Source: Paenibacillus dauci (GTDB lineage Bacteria > Bacillota > Bacilli > Paenibacillales > Paenibacillaceae). From it: DNA of 64,000 nt. Position numbers and translations under genes: made by a program. The notes under the pieces were generated by a model, which saw only the letters and a list, made by a program, of their open reading frames with translations, was not told the origin of the DNA and ran no database searches. The stretch is taken from assembly GCF_000971985.1 (NCBI RefSeq), contig NZ_LAQQ01000002.1:372001-436000 (forward strand), written 5' to 3'. Below are positions 17,423 to 26,069 of this stretch, piece by piece; the first letter of the stretch is position 1; each line of letters starts with the position of its first letter.

Positions 17423-17450
17423 TATTTCATTCTCCTTTCCATAATGGGTA

Positions 17451-17873
17451 TTACCACACGCGTCCTGCCAGCATGGTCAGCCGGATAAAGGCGGCCTCAT
17501 CTCCTTCAGCCAGCTCGATGTGTTCGTCCAGCCCGGTGACTTCTTCCTCGCGCAGAAATACTTTGTATAATCCATCTTCAAAAGCCAGTAGTGCCGTCTC
17601 TACAGCCTGCTGTTCTTCAGGTATTCGTTCATCACGAATCAGCTGGAAACCGACTTTGCCTACTTCGGCCTGCTCTTTGATTGCCTCGGCAGTCAGATAG
17701 GGGATAAATGAAGTGTCAGTCTGCTTTACCTTGAATTCTCGTACATTTTGTTCGACGATGCAGGTGATAAGATCCCGCAGCGTAACAGGCGTACCGGCAA
17801 GCTGAAGCGGCTGACGGGTAAGCCAGTTTTTGCGGCGACCCAGACTTTTGACCGTGATATAAATCAGCATGGC
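17451..17873 (-). CDS. Small protein paired with DUF4132
   Basis: A 140-residue protein I do not recognise. The N-terminal 45 residues (MLIYITVKSLGRR.. then PVTLRDLITCIVEQNVREF) have the strand-strand-helix pattern of a beta-grasp fold; this is an inference from pattern only. It ends in FIRLTMLAGRVW. I chose ATG 17873 because GAGGAGG lies just upstream; the frame extends to 17930 without a binding site. It is 28 bases ahead of the DUF4132 gene, so the two are almost surely co-transcribed and may work together. Confidence 0.7.
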   Translation of the reverse strand, partial: AMLIYITVKSLGRRKNWLTRQPLQLAGTPVTLRDLITCIVEQNVREFKVKQTDTSFIPYLTAEAIKEQAEVGKVGFQLIRDERIPEEQQAVETALLAFEDGLYKVFLREEEVTGLDEHIELAEGDEAAFIRLTMLAGRVW

Positions 17874-17985
17874 TGTCCTCCTCGATCGAAATATATCTTT
17901 TATGATACACCAATAACCCAAGCATATCATAATATGAAAACGGGAACAAATGTTCCTTTTTATGAGAATTGAAATATAAAAGTAC

Positions 17986-18031
17986 TAAAAAAGCCCTCCA
18001 GCAAAATCAGCTTCGATTTTGGGGAGGGCTG
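17986..18031 (-). terminator. Rho-independent terminator after the VLRF1 gene
   Basis: Minus strand: stem AGCCCTCC / GGAGGGCT with an inner AAAATC / GATTTT stem, followed by TTTTTTAG. Confidence 0.75.
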
Positions 18032-18065
18032 TTGTATTCAGTATGAAAAAAATAATGGCAGAGGA

Positions 18066-18869
18066 TCAGCTGTGAAGCACAGCGTATGCTTCCTGCAGTA
18101 CATTCTGGGAAGGCATATTGCTGAGATTCTTCGGTACGATATGCACCGAAATTTTGCTGTTTAGTGCTTCCTTAACCTGCGAAGCAATTTGCTTCTCACC
18201 GCTGAGAATGATTTCTTCCCATTGATGTTCACGGGCCATGCGTTCAATAATCGGAGTTAACCGCTTGATCCAGCGTGGGCGAATAACCTCCCACGGCTCC
18301 GAATAATTCTCGCGCTGCTTGTTGGATGCAGATTTCAGATCGCTGGTACTTGTGCTTGGACGTTCCCGGAATTCATCATTGATCATATCCCATTCATAGT
18401 AGTACTCCGTATTAATTTCACAGAGCAGACTGTCCAGAACGGTTACGGTATCATTGCTCAGCTGCACAATTCCGGCAGCCGGACAGCGTGACATCAGCGC
18501 TTGCAGTTCTTCCAGATGCGGCTCGGACTCAAAGTAAAAAGCATTGGGCACGCCGGTCTGTATCTTTTCGCAGAAGAATAATCCTCCGGATGAATCGGCG
18601 ACGATGATCAGACCTTTTTTCATCTCGGTACGGCTGTTTTCCACCTTTTCCTCGACTTTGGCCTGAAGCTCCATCAGCATATCCAGATATCTTGGTTCTT
18701 CTCCAGCTTGCGTATACTCGGCGAGCTTTTTGAAACCGTTCTTGAGGCGTATTTTCCATTCCGGCTGGGTGTTGGCAGTTGGCTCAGTGTTCAGATAGAT
18801 CGTCAGGAAACGTTCTGCCGATTGGGCAGAGTACTTCTGAAGTGCTTTCCAATTTTCCATAAATCCCAT
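18066..18869 (-). CDS. VLRF1-family aeRF1-type release factor
   Basis: A 267-residue protein resembling the archaeo-eukaryotic release factor fold (VLRF1 group in Bacillales). Recognisable are the N-terminal FLTIYLNTEP (about residues 22-31), a central domain with GLIIVADSSGGLFFCEK and a C-terminal nucleotide-binding-like domain (WEEIILSGEKQIASQVKEAL). Members are thought to act at the ribosome or in RNA quality control; the GGQ motif of true eRF1 is not visible. AGGAGGTACTGCA precedes the ATG. Single gene with its own terminator. Confidence 0.75.
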   Translation of the reverse strand: MGFMENWKALQKYSAQSAERFLTIYLNTEPTANTQPEWKIRLKNGFKKLAEYTQAGEEPRYLDMLMELQAKVEEKVENSRTEMKKGLIIVADSSGGLFFCEKIQTGVPNAFYFESEPHLEELQALMSRCPAAGIVQLSNDTVTVLDSLLCEINTEYYYEWDMINDEFRERPSTSTSDLKSASNKQRENYSEPWEVIRPRWIKRLTPIIERMAREHQWEEIILSGEKQIASQVKEALNSKISVHIVPKNLSNMPSQNVLQEAYAVLHS

Positions 18870-19157
18870 TGCAGTACCTCCTCAAAGAGAGTTCCTTTGT
18901 CTTTACCCTTATGGACAGACCTCCAAACTTTCCTCTGCACTTTTTTTACAATAATTTCAAAAAAACGTCATCCAAATCTCCATTTTTTCCGTTAATTAAT
19001 ATATAATTATCCTAATAATAGGAAATAGCAAAAGTTTACTGCTATGCTGTATTAGACTTCTCAATGCTCTTTTCCTTATATACTTGTATAACCAAGTATA
19101 TTTTTAATCATAAATTTGTGTTTTTTTATTCGATGACACAACAAGGAGAATGCTGAC

Positions 19158-20084
19158 ATGAAAGATCATCATGAACATCAAAAAAGAAGACGGATCATTC
19201 ATGCCCCCGCAGCGAAAATCGCTGGAGCGGGTATTCTGGTTGTAACTTGTGTGATGGCACCGACTGCCTGGCCAGCGTCCGGTTCTGATTATATCGCTCA
19301 TGCGGCCAGCTCTCCGGCAGTATCGGTTGCCCAGCAATCAACTTCTGCTGGAACGAATGATGTATCGGTTGGTATTCCAACAGGCCCCCCTATCAGCATC
19401 GATGAACTGCCGGAGGCCGAGATTGCATCGAATATCGAGTATGTTACCGGCTTATTGGTGAGCAATCAACCAGGAGGCAAGCTGCCGGTCAGTCTGACAG
19501 TAGCCCGTGAGACCAATGAATCTGCCTGGATGAAGGATCGTCTGACGATAGGGCCCAAAGAAGCGGCATTAACCGCCGATATGCTACGCAAAGACGGTGG
19601 TAATATGGGAGTTTTTCATATGCCGGAAGCGGACAAAACCGAAGTCGCCGATCTGTATTTTAGTATGACCCAGCGTGCCGCTCAGATCCTGTCCACCTCC
19701 AAGCAGGGAATGGATGTACAGGCATTGTACGCCCAGCTGCAGCTTCCGCCTTCACGGGTATCTTCCCTTCAGGAAGACCTCAATGTGCAGCTGCATACCG
19801 ATCATGGAGCAGAACGTCCGGCAGGCGCACAGAGTACACCACTCGGTATTGAGACAGCGGATACTTCCGGACAGGTATGGGTCACACTCCCTTTGGAAAA
19901 TGCGGCGCTGAGCTCTGCCCAGATGAACCGGCTCAAAGTATATGCCAAATACCCGGATGGTACAGCAGGCTATGTTCAGGCTGCACTGACTTCCTATAAC
20001 GAAAAATATAAGCACGGCATGAAGTTTGCTCTGCCCAAATCCGGACAATATACGATCATCCTGCCTGCTTCTTCCAAAAAGTAA
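19158..20084 (+). CDS. Secreted protein of unknown function
   Basis: A 308-residue protein with a basic N-terminus (HHEHQKRRR) and a hydrophobic stretch (IAGAGILVVTCVMAPTAWP, about residues 21-39) followed by an AHA-A cleavage-like site near residue 50, so it is exported. The mature part begins with a Ser/Ala/Thr-rich linker, then an alpha/beta region. The final 90 residues (GQVWVTLPLENAALSSAQMNRLKVYAKYPDG..GQYTIILP) look like a beta-sandwich. I do not recognise a family. ACAAGGAGAATGCTGAC precedes the ATG. Single gene; the 288-base gap before it is AT-rich without other features. Confidence 0.7.
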   Translation: MKDHHEHQKRRRIIHAPAAKIAGAGILVVTCVMAPTAWPASGSDYIAHAASSPAVSVAQQSTSAGTNDVSVGIPTGPPISIDELPEAEIASNIEYVTGLLVSNQPGGKLPVSLTVARETNESAWMKDRLTIGPKEAALTADMLRKDGGNMGVFHMPEADKTEVADLYFSMTQRAAQILSTSKQGMDVQALYAQLQLPPSRVSSLQEDLNVQLHTDHGAERPAGAQSTPLGIETADTSGQVWVTLPLENAALSSAQMNRLKVYAKYPDGTAGYVQAALTSYNEKYKHGMKFALPKSGQYTIILPASSKK

Positions 20085-20289
20085 TCGATTCCATCCATAA
20101 TGAGCAATATTATGATCCATCAGACAGGGAATAAAAATATCCAAAGAGCTGTCCCTGTCTGCCGGCAGCTCTACATATCTGTCATGCCGACAAGAGAGGA
20201 GATAATGCAGCATATTTGCCAACAATGCGAATATGCTATTTGTCGTCTCTATATCCCGGCAAACCGATTGGGAAAATAACAAATGATAG

Positions 20290-20318
20290 TTGACTGGATC
20301 AGTAGATACCTCTATACT
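20290..20318 (+). promoter_or_regulatory. SigA promoter of the nitroreductase gene
   Basis: TTGACT (20290-20295), a 17-bp spacer and TATACT (20313-20318). Confidence 0.6.
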
Positions 20319-20379
20319 AGTTATTGTTATTAAAAGTAAGTATGTTATGAATAGTTGCGAATTCAGGAGGAAGAAATAG

Positions 20380-21051
20380 ATGAATAAAGAGCAAAGAAAA
20401 CAGGAAATTCTGGCAGCGTACGAGTCCAGACATGCGACAAAGGCATTTGACCCGGAACAGAAGATCTCGGAAGATGATTTTGAATTTATTCTGGAGACCG
20501 GACGTCTGTCACCAAGCTCCGTAGGTTCCGAACCGTGGAAATTTGTGGTCATTCAAAATATGGAACTGCGTGAAAAACTTCGTGCAGTTACCTGGGGTGC
20601 ACAGGGACAGTTGCCAACAGCGAGTCACTTTGTTGTAATCCTGGCCCGCAAAAACGTACGTTATGACTCCGCGTATCTGCGTGGGCAAATGGTCGAAGTG
20701 AAGCAAATGCCGGAAGAAGTATTCAATCAGGCATTGGGTCGCTACAGAGAATTCCAGGAAAAAGATCTGAACCTGCTGGAAAGTGAACGCGCTTTGTTCG
20801 ACTGGGCATCCAAGCAGACGTATATTGCGCTGGGTAACATGATGACCGCAGCAGCAGAGATCGGTATCGATTCCTGTCCGATCGAAGGATTCCATATGGA
20901 ATCCGTCGAGAAAATTCTGGGCGATGAAGGTCTGCTGGAAAACGGCGAATTCGGCGTTAGCGTAATGGCTGCTTTTGGTTACCGTACAGAAAAAGAGCTT
21001 CGTCCAAAAGCACGCAGAACCAAAGAACAGGTTGTGCAGTGGATTAACTAA
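20380..21051 (+). CDS. NAD(P)H-dependent nitroreductase-family protein
   Basis: A 223-residue FMN-dependent oxidoreductase. The FMN-binding start YESRHATKAFDPEQKI (about residues 10-25), RLSPSSVGSEPWKFVVI (about 47-63) and the second flavin region ALGNMMTAAAEIGIDSCPIEGF (about 150-171) are typical of the NfsB/YfkO group, which reduces nitro compounds and quinones. AGGAGGAAGAAATAG precedes the ATG. A clear promoter lies at 20290-20318. Convergent with csbD and sharing its terminator. Confidence 0.88.
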   Translation: MNKEQRKQEILAAYESRHATKAFDPEQKISEDDFEFILETGRLSPSSVGSEPWKFVVIQNMELREKLRAVTWGAQGQLPTASHFVVILARKNVRYDSAYLRGQMVEVKQMPEEVFNQALGRYREFQEKDLNLLESERALFDWASKQTYIALGNMMTAAAEIGIDSCPIEGFHMESVEKILGDEGLLENGEFGVSVMAAFGYRTEKELRPKARRTKEQVVQWIN

Positions 21052-21092
21052 TCCATTGCCAAACATGCCATATACCAAAACTGTGGAATAAC

Positions 21093-21133
21093 AAAAAAGA
21101 GGACATCCGTTTAACGGATGTCCTCTTTTATTT
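21093..21133. terminator. Bidirectional terminator between nitroreductase and csbD
   Basis: A perfect stem AAAGAGGACATCCG / CGGATGTCCTCTTT with a TTTAA loop has an A run on the left and a T run on the right. Confidence 0.85.
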
Positions 21134-21149
21134 ATAGGCAGTAATTAAA

Positions 21150-21335
21150 TTAGTGGCGATCTTTGGCTTCGCCGACACGTTGCTGGATTTCGCCTTTTGC
21201 TTTATCCAGTTTGCCTTCAGCCTGCAGGGAAGCATTGTCTGTAGCGTTACCGTATTGATCTTTGGCTTCGCCTTTTACTTTGGAGACTGCACCTTTGATT
21301 TTATCGCCCAGACCATTATCTTTATGATTATCCAT
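21150..21335 (-). CDS. csbD: CsbD-family stress protein
   Basis: A small hydrophilic protein of about 61 residues with the family pattern GLGDKIKGAVSKVKGEAKDQYGN, then a second KLDKAKGEIQQRVGEAK segment. CsbD is a general-stress protein in B. subtilis; its molecular role is unknown. I chose ATG 21335 (MDNHKDN) because AGGAG lies about ten bases upstream; an ATG at 21344 is also in frame. A SigB-like promoter lies at 21422-21447. Confidence 0.88.
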   Translation of the reverse strand: MDNHKDNGLGDKIKGAVSKVKGEAKDQYGNATDNASLQAEGKLDKAKGEIQQRVGEAKDRH

Positions 21336-21421
21336 AGTTAACATCTCCTGTTCTAATTGTAGGTTTTATGAAATATACATTTCCGGTAACATCGATTGAA
21401 TACGACCGGGTATGTCATTTA

Positions 21422-21447
21422 TTACCCCTCAGTCGCTTTATTTAAAC
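21422..21447 (-). promoter_or_regulatory. SigB-like promoter of csbD
   Basis: Minus strand: GTTTAA (21447-21442), a 14-bp spacer and GGGTAA (21427-21422) match the B. subtilis general-stress consensus GTTTAA-N12-15-GGGTAT at 11 of 12 positions. Confidence 0.6.
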
Positions 21448-21463
21448 AAGCAAGGAAAGTTGG

Positions 21464-21492
21464 TTGACATTCTGTAGGCTTCTCGCCACAAT
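21464..21492 (+). promoter_or_regulatory. SigA promoter of the HAD phosphatase gene
   Basis: TTGACA (21464-21469), a 17-bp spacer and CACAAT, about 40 bases upstream of the start codon. Confidence 0.5.
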
Positions 21493-21533
21493 AAAAGCCA
21501 GCAGTCTAGCAGAGCAGGAGGGACAATATATAA

Positions 21534-22202
21534 ATGAAAATTAAGGCAGTCATTTTTGATTTTGACGGATTGATTCTGGATACAGAGAGTGTATGGTTCG
21601 AATGTTATCAGGAGGTGTTGAGCCGCTATGAGATGGAGCTGACACTGGAGCGGTTTGCGCCAAGTATCGGGACACATGGTAATGATTTTATCGATTATGT
21701 GGAACAGACGATTGGCAAGCCGGGGATTGGCCGGATAATTGATCAGGAAGTATCTGTACTGCATCAGCAAAAAATGCAGCTGATCGAAGCGCGTGAAGGC
21801 GTAGCGGACTATCTGCATACCGCACGGGAGATGGGACTGCGGATCGGGCTTGCAACCAGTTCGAATCGTGCCTGGATCGAACGGTTTCTGGGTCGGCTGG
21901 GATTGCGGGAGTATTTTGAAGCGATCAAGACGAGCGACGACGTATCTGCGGTCAAGCCTGACCCGGAGCTGTATTTGCGTGTTATCGATGAGCTGGGCGT
22001 GAAGCCGGAAGAAGCACTTGCTTTTGAAGATTCGCTTAATGGATTGCGCGCTGCCAAGGCTGCCGGACTGCACTGTACGATTGTACCCAATCCGGTCACA
22101 TCCCTACTGCCATTTGAACATCATGATCTGCGTTTGGATTCGATGGCAGAGATGCCGCTTGGAGCTGTTCTGGAGCGGATCATCATCCAGGGCAGACTAT
22201 AG
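21534..22202 (+). CDS. HAD-superfamily hydrolase, beta-phosphoglucomutase-like
   Basis: A 222-residue phosphatase or phosphomutase. HAD motif I is DFDGLILDTE (residues 9-18), motif II LATSSN (about 104-109), the Lys motif VKPDPELYL (about 142-150) and motif IV AFEDSLNGLRAA (about 163-174). The helical cap after motif I fits subfamily IA (PgmB / YhcW type). The substrate is a phosphorylated sugar or similar and is not determined. AGGAGGGACAATATATAA precedes the ATG. Confidence 0.85.
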   Translation: MKIKAVIFDFDGLILDTESVWFECYQEVLSRYEMELTLERFAPSIGTHGNDFIDYVEQTIGKPGIGRIIDQEVSVLHQQKMQLIEAREGVADYLHTAREMGLRIGLATSSNRAWIERFLGRLGLREYFEAIKTSDDVSAVKPDPELYLRVIDELGVKPEEALAFEDSLNGLRAAKAAGLHCTIVPNPVTSLLPFEHHDLRLDSMAEMPLGAVLERIIIQGRL

Positions 22203-22302
22203 ACAGGATGTAGAGATCATTATGCAATAACGTTTAATTGATAAGGAAACAGGCAAATATTCATGGAGAACGAGTATATAGTGAACCGGGAGGAAGCGTA
22301 TT

Positions 22303-23631
22303 TTGAAATTATTTATTCACCGTAAAGATCTGCGTATTCATGATCTTGTCGGATTCGATTATCTGCATGAAGCCCAGGCTGAAAGTATTCATTTGCTCAT
22401 TCTCGATCCATTTCTGCTGCGCGGAGGCAGGGAACAGGAACATAGCGGACGGAATTTCCTGCAACATGTGCGACGCTTGAAGCAGCTATATGAACTGCAG
22501 GGGCATCAGCTGCATATCGCCTACGGAGAGCCCGAACAGGTACTGGATTATATACTGGAGCAGCAGTCTATCGACGAAGTAGTGGCTCATCGGGACTTCA
22601 CGCCATACGCGAGAGAGCGTGATCGCAAGCTTCGCCAGATTGCTGACAAGCATGGAGCGGCATTTACCCTGCTGGTAGATCATATGATGATTCACGTGGA
22701 ACATTTTGCCGAATTTACGGGAAAAGAAGGATATTATAAGGTATTTGCACCTTTCCATCGGAAATGGCTGGAATTTCTGGCACAGTATCCGAATCCGGCT
22801 TCTTCCATTCCTATTCAGCAGCTGAATCTGTCTCGGCAAGCTATCGATTGGCCGGAGCTTTTTCAGCCACCGTTTGAGCTGGGCGATTACAGACCGGCAG
22901 ACGAGCCGACGCCGCTGCTGCAGCATTTTCTGGCAGAGCAGATCGCAGATTATGGCGAAGAACGTGATTATTATGCGATTGATCCATCCAGTGGACTGAA
23001 TCCGCATGTGGTGCTGGGTGCTGTCTCGGTACGGGAGATGTATGACCGGGCATCACTGGAGCAGGGGAGCGAAGAATGGATTCGCCAGATTGCTTTTCGC
23101 GATTTCTATCTGTATCAGGCGATCTATGATGAAGATTATTTCCGGTATGAAAAGCGGTATGATCTGTCTGCGCTGGATGATCGCCATTTTGAAGCTTGGT
23201 ACAAAGGAGAGACCGGCATTCCGGTCATCGATGCTTCTATGCGCCAGTTGAACGAGACAGGGCGTATGCACAATCGTCTGCGAATCCTGTCGGCCATGTT
23301 CTTGACCAAAAATCTGCAGTGTCCGTTCACATTGGGCGAGCAGTATTTCCGACGCAAGTTGCTGGATTACGATAATATTATCAATCGGGGCAATTGGATG
23401 TGGTGCGCTTCACTGGGTGCCAATTCGGCGCCCTATTTCCGGGTCGTGAATCCGGTCACCCAATCCGCCAAATATGATCCGGAGGGCGATTATCTGCGCC
23501 AATGGCTGCCGGAGCTGAAAGATTTATCGATCAAGGAGATTCATCAGCCTCGTTCGGATGCGATCGTGGATCTGAAACGTTCACGGGCAGCAGCGATCGA
23601 GACATACAAGGGAATTGTTCAGTCTTTGTAA
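22303..23631 (+). CDS. phr: Deoxyribodipyrimidine photolyase (cryptochrome/photolyase family)
   Basis: A 442-residue light-driven DNA repair enzyme splitting pyrimidine dimers. The N-terminal alpha/beta domain starts MKLFIHRKDLRIHD. The FAD domain contains EEWIRQIAFRDFYLYQ (about 255-270), the conserved block TGIPVIDASMRQLNETGRMHNRLRI (about 304-328) and NRGNWMWCASLGANSAPYFRVVNP (about 361-384) with the tryptophans of the electron-transfer chain. The start codon is TTG at 22303, chosen for GGGAGGAAGCGTATT just before it. Single gene. Confidence 0.92.
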   Translation: MKLFIHRKDLRIHDLVGFDYLHEAQAESIHLLILDPFLLRGGREQEHSGRNFLQHVRRLKQLYELQGHQLHIAYGEPEQVLDYILEQQSIDEVVAHRDFTPYARERDRKLRQIADKHGAAFTLLVDHMMIHVEHFAEFTGKEGYYKVFAPFHRKWLEFLAQYPNPASSIPIQQLNLSRQAIDWPELFQPPFELGDYRPADEPTPLLQHFLAEQIADYGEERDYYAIDPSSGLNPHVVLGAVSVREMYDRASLEQGSEEWIRQIAFRDFYLYQAIYDEDYFRYEKRYDLSALDDRHFEAWYKGETGIPVIDASMRQLNETGRMHNRLRILSAMFLTKNLQCPFTLGEQYFRRKLLDYDNIINRGNWMWCASLGANSAPYFRVVNPVTQSAKYDPEGDYLRQWLPELKDLSIKEIHQPRSDAIVDLKRSRAAAIETYKGIVQSL

Positions 23632-23679
23632 AAATGAACGTAATTCATATGAATAATCTGCTATAAAGAGGCGTTTTTG

Positions 23680-23732
23680 TTAACTTCTGGTTAACAATTC
23701 GCTTCTTTTTTTACATTATGCAGGGTTTAACA
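23680..23732 (+). promoter_or_regulatory. Pho-box-like direct repeats before the alkaline phosphatase gene
   Basis: TTAACT (23680) and TTAACA (23691) repeat at 11-bp spacing, with weaker matches TTCTTT (23703), TTACAT (23711) and another TTAACA (23727). The Bacillus PhoP consensus is TT(A/T/C)ACA repeated every 11 bp or so. Confidence 0.5.
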
Positions 23733-23828
23733 TGTACATTCCACTGATTATTGGTTGTTACAATCAACTCGTTTGATACATACATCGGCATTGAATAATG
23801 ACCGCTAATCATGAGGAGATGATCATTA

Positions 23829-25493
23829 ATGTTAAACAATATCCGGGAAAAAGGTCTGCGCAAAATGGTATCACCTGTAGGTGCTGGTGTACTGACGGCT
23901 GCGATGCTGCTCGGCACACTGCCAGCAGGAACAGGAGAAGCTGCAGCCAAGGAACAGCCGGAGATTAAAGCCAAAAATGTGATTATGCTGATCCCTGACG
24001 GTATGAGCATGGATGGCACTACGCTGGCACGTTGGTATAATGGCGGCCAAGCACTGGCACTCGACGAGATGGCGAGCGGTCTGGTACGTACCTACTCCGC
24101 TGATGCAGCGATTGCCGATTCCGCACCGGCAGGCACGGCGTTTGCGACAGGTTACAAATCCCATACCGGCTATGTAGGTGTACTGCCGGATCAGAATACG
24201 ATGCCGGGTCTGCCTGCACTGGCACCGGGTGATGCCAAGAAACCGATAGCGAATGTACTGGAAGCAGCCAAACTGGCCAACAAATCGACAGGCATTATCG
24301 CCACTTCCGAGATTATGCATGCGACACCGGCAGACTTTAGCGCCCATTATCCGGATCGCAGTAACTACGATGCACTGAGCGAGCAGCAGGTATACGCAGG
24401 TATCGACGTTGTACTGGGCGGCGGTGCGCAGTACTTTACCCCGGAAGGTCGCAAGGATGGCGAGAACCTGCTGAATGTCATTCATACGCAGGGTTATAAC
24501 GTAGTAACGAACACAGCCGAGCTGCAAGCTGCGCATACCGGCAAAGTATGGGGCATGTTCGCAGACAAAGCGATGGATTATGATATGGACCGTAACCCTG
24601 TCGAACAGCCAAGTATTGCAGAGATGACAGCCAAAGCCATCGATCTGCTGTCCGAGAACGAAGATGGATTCTTCCTGATGGTGGAAGGCAGCAAAGTGGA
24701 CTGGGCTGCGCATGCCAATGATCCGGTCGGTATTATCAGTGATGTGAATGCATTTGACGACGCGGTAGCGGAAGCACTCAAATTCGCCAAGGAAGACCAG
24801 AATACACTCGTCATTGCGACAACGGATCATGGTAATGGCGGTCTGACGATCGGTGACCGTGAGACGACAAGCACATACGACGAGCTGCCATTGTCCACAT
24901 TTATCGATCCACTGAAAAAAGCAAAAGTGACCGGTGAAGGTCTGGAGAAAAAGCTGAACAGTGACCGCAGCAATATTACAGAAGTAATGAACGAGTTCTT
25001 TGGCATTACAGATCTGACAGCAGAAGAAACAGCAGCGATCCGTGGAGCCAAAGCAGGCAGCATGAACTCCGTTGTCGGGCCGATGATCAGCAAGCGTGCA
25101 CATATCGGTTGGACCAGTGGCGGCCATACCGGTGGTGAAGTCGTACTGTACTCGTACGCACCAGGCGGCAAGCAGCTGACTGGCGTTGTGGAAAATACAG
25201 ATATCGCCCGTTACATGGAGTCGGCGATGGGACTGGATCTGAGTACCGTTACCAACCGCCTGTTCGTTCCTGCAGAAGAAGGCTTCGCTGCTCGCGGTGC
25301 CACCGTAACATGGGATAACAGTGACGAGAAAAATCCGGTTATCGTAGTAACCAAAGGCACCGATACCCTGCGTCTGCCAGTGTACAAAAACACAGCCGAT
25401 TTGAACGGTAAAATCGTACGTCTGGAAGGTAATATTATCTTCAATGGAGAAAAAGCCTTCGTACCTCAGCAGGCCATTGACCTGATTTCGTAA
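23829..25493 (+). CDS. Secreted alkaline phosphatase
   Basis: A 554-residue PhoA-family phosphomonoesterase with a signal peptide (basic start, VGAGVLTAAMLLGTLPAG, about residues 18-35, then a cleavage-like EAAA near 42). The metal ligand Asp is in MLIPDGMS (about 54-61); the nucleophile Ser is in IADSAPAGTAFATGY (about 95-109). Further metal sites are VEGSKVDWAAHANDP (about 285-299) and TTDHGNGG (about 332-339), with GWTSGGHTGGE near 427. The last 60 residues (TLRLPVYKNTADLNGKIVRL..FVPQQAI) resemble a copper-amine-oxidase-type stalk domain. It releases phosphate outside the cell, matching the Pho-box-like repeats upstream. Confidence 0.92.
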   Translation: MLNNIREKGLRKMVSPVGAGVLTAAMLLGTLPAGTGEAAAKEQPEIKAKNVIMLIPDGMSMDGTTLARWYNGGQALALDEMASGLVRTYSADAAIADSAPAGTAFATGYKSHTGYVGVLPDQNTMPGLPALAPGDAKKPIANVLEAAKLANKSTGIIATSEIMHATPADFSAHYPDRSNYDALSEQQVYAGIDVVLGGGAQYFTPEGRKDGENLLNVIHTQGYNVVTNTAELQAAHTGKVWGMFADKAMDYDMDRNPVEQPSIAEMTAKAIDLLSENEDGFFLMVEGSKVDWAAHANDPVGIISDVNAFDDAVAEALKFAKEDQNTLVIATTDHGNGGLTIGDRETTSTYDELPLSTFIDPLKKAKVTGEGLEKKLNSDRSNITEVMNEFFGITDLTAEETAAIRGAKAGSMNSVVGPMISKRAHIGWTSGGHTGGEVVLYSYAPGGKQLTGVVENTDIARYMESAMGLDLSTVTNRLFVPAEEGFAARGATVTWDNSDEKNPVIVVTKGTDTLRLPVYKNTADLNGKIVRLEGNIIFNGEKAFVPQQAIDLIS

Positions 25494-25511
25494 GGTTGGT
25501 TCTTTAATAAC

Positions 25512-25570
25512 AAACGGCGTTCCCTTCAGCCCTTTCCGAAATTAATGGAAAGCTGCAAGGGACGCCGTTT
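25512..25570 (+). terminator. Terminator after the alkaline phosphatase gene
   Basis: A long branched stem (AAACGGCGTTCCCTT / AAGGGACGCCGTTT with an inner TTTCC / GGAAA) is followed by ATTTG. Confidence 0.7.
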
Positions 25571-25647
25571 ATTTGTCTATATATGGTGTTTATGCCGAGA
25601 TCGTATTTGTTTCTAATTGAATAGATACACTTGGTTTTCCGTCGTTG

Positions 25648-25992
25648 TTATCCCAGATTCTGCGCATATTCCAGGTTGAGAATGTTCACCAGCGTCACAT
25701 ACAGACTGGATCGTTCTGTCTCCCCGCTGCGATACGACATTAGCTCATCACCTTGTACATGAACCACATCGCCTGCGGATACGGCAGTCTCGGTACCATC
25801 GCAATCGAAAATTCCTTTTCCTTCGCTTACGAGAATATAGACATCAGCTCCCGGATGGCGGTGGGCAGGAAGCTGTTGACCAGGTTCAAAATTCAACGTA
25901 AATACGATACTTCCCGGCTGCTTGAATACAATACGTTTGGTAAAGCGCTCGTTCTCATAAGCTTGAAATTGATTCAATAATTGATGTTCCAT
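25648..25992 (-). CDS. Cupin-domain protein
   Basis: A 114-residue single-domain cupin. The metal motif is PAHRHPGADVYILVSEG (about residues 40-56; two His, with the usual Glu replaced by Asp), followed by the second motif GDVVHVQGDELMSYRSG. Such small cupins bind a metal and may sense or transform small molecules; the ligand is unknown. GAGAGGATCGATAACC precedes the ATG. It is divergent from DUF1858-DUF438 and shares an FNR-like operator at 26093-26116 placed exactly 41.5 bp from its predicted start, so it probably belongs to an oxygen- or NO-responsive regulon. Confidence 0.82.
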   Translation of the reverse strand: MEHQLLNQFQAYENERFTKRIVFKQPGSIVFTLNFEPGQQLPAHRHPGADVYILVSEGKGIFDCDGTETAVSAGDVVHVQGDELMSYRSGETERSSLYVTLVNILNLEYAQNLG

Positions 25993-26069
25993 GGTTATCG
26001 ATCCTCTCGTCTCGTTTATCGGAAGTGGGAATGAACAGTAGATAGGGGCTGGTTGGTGGTGCTGTTTTT

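Noticed and set aside
23871-25127. Long antisense ORF (418 codons) opposite the alkaline phosphatase
   Set aside because: The plus frame has a full family match. The antisense frame has no SD, a Cys/Arg/His-rich composition and no recognisable domain; it reflects codon bias.
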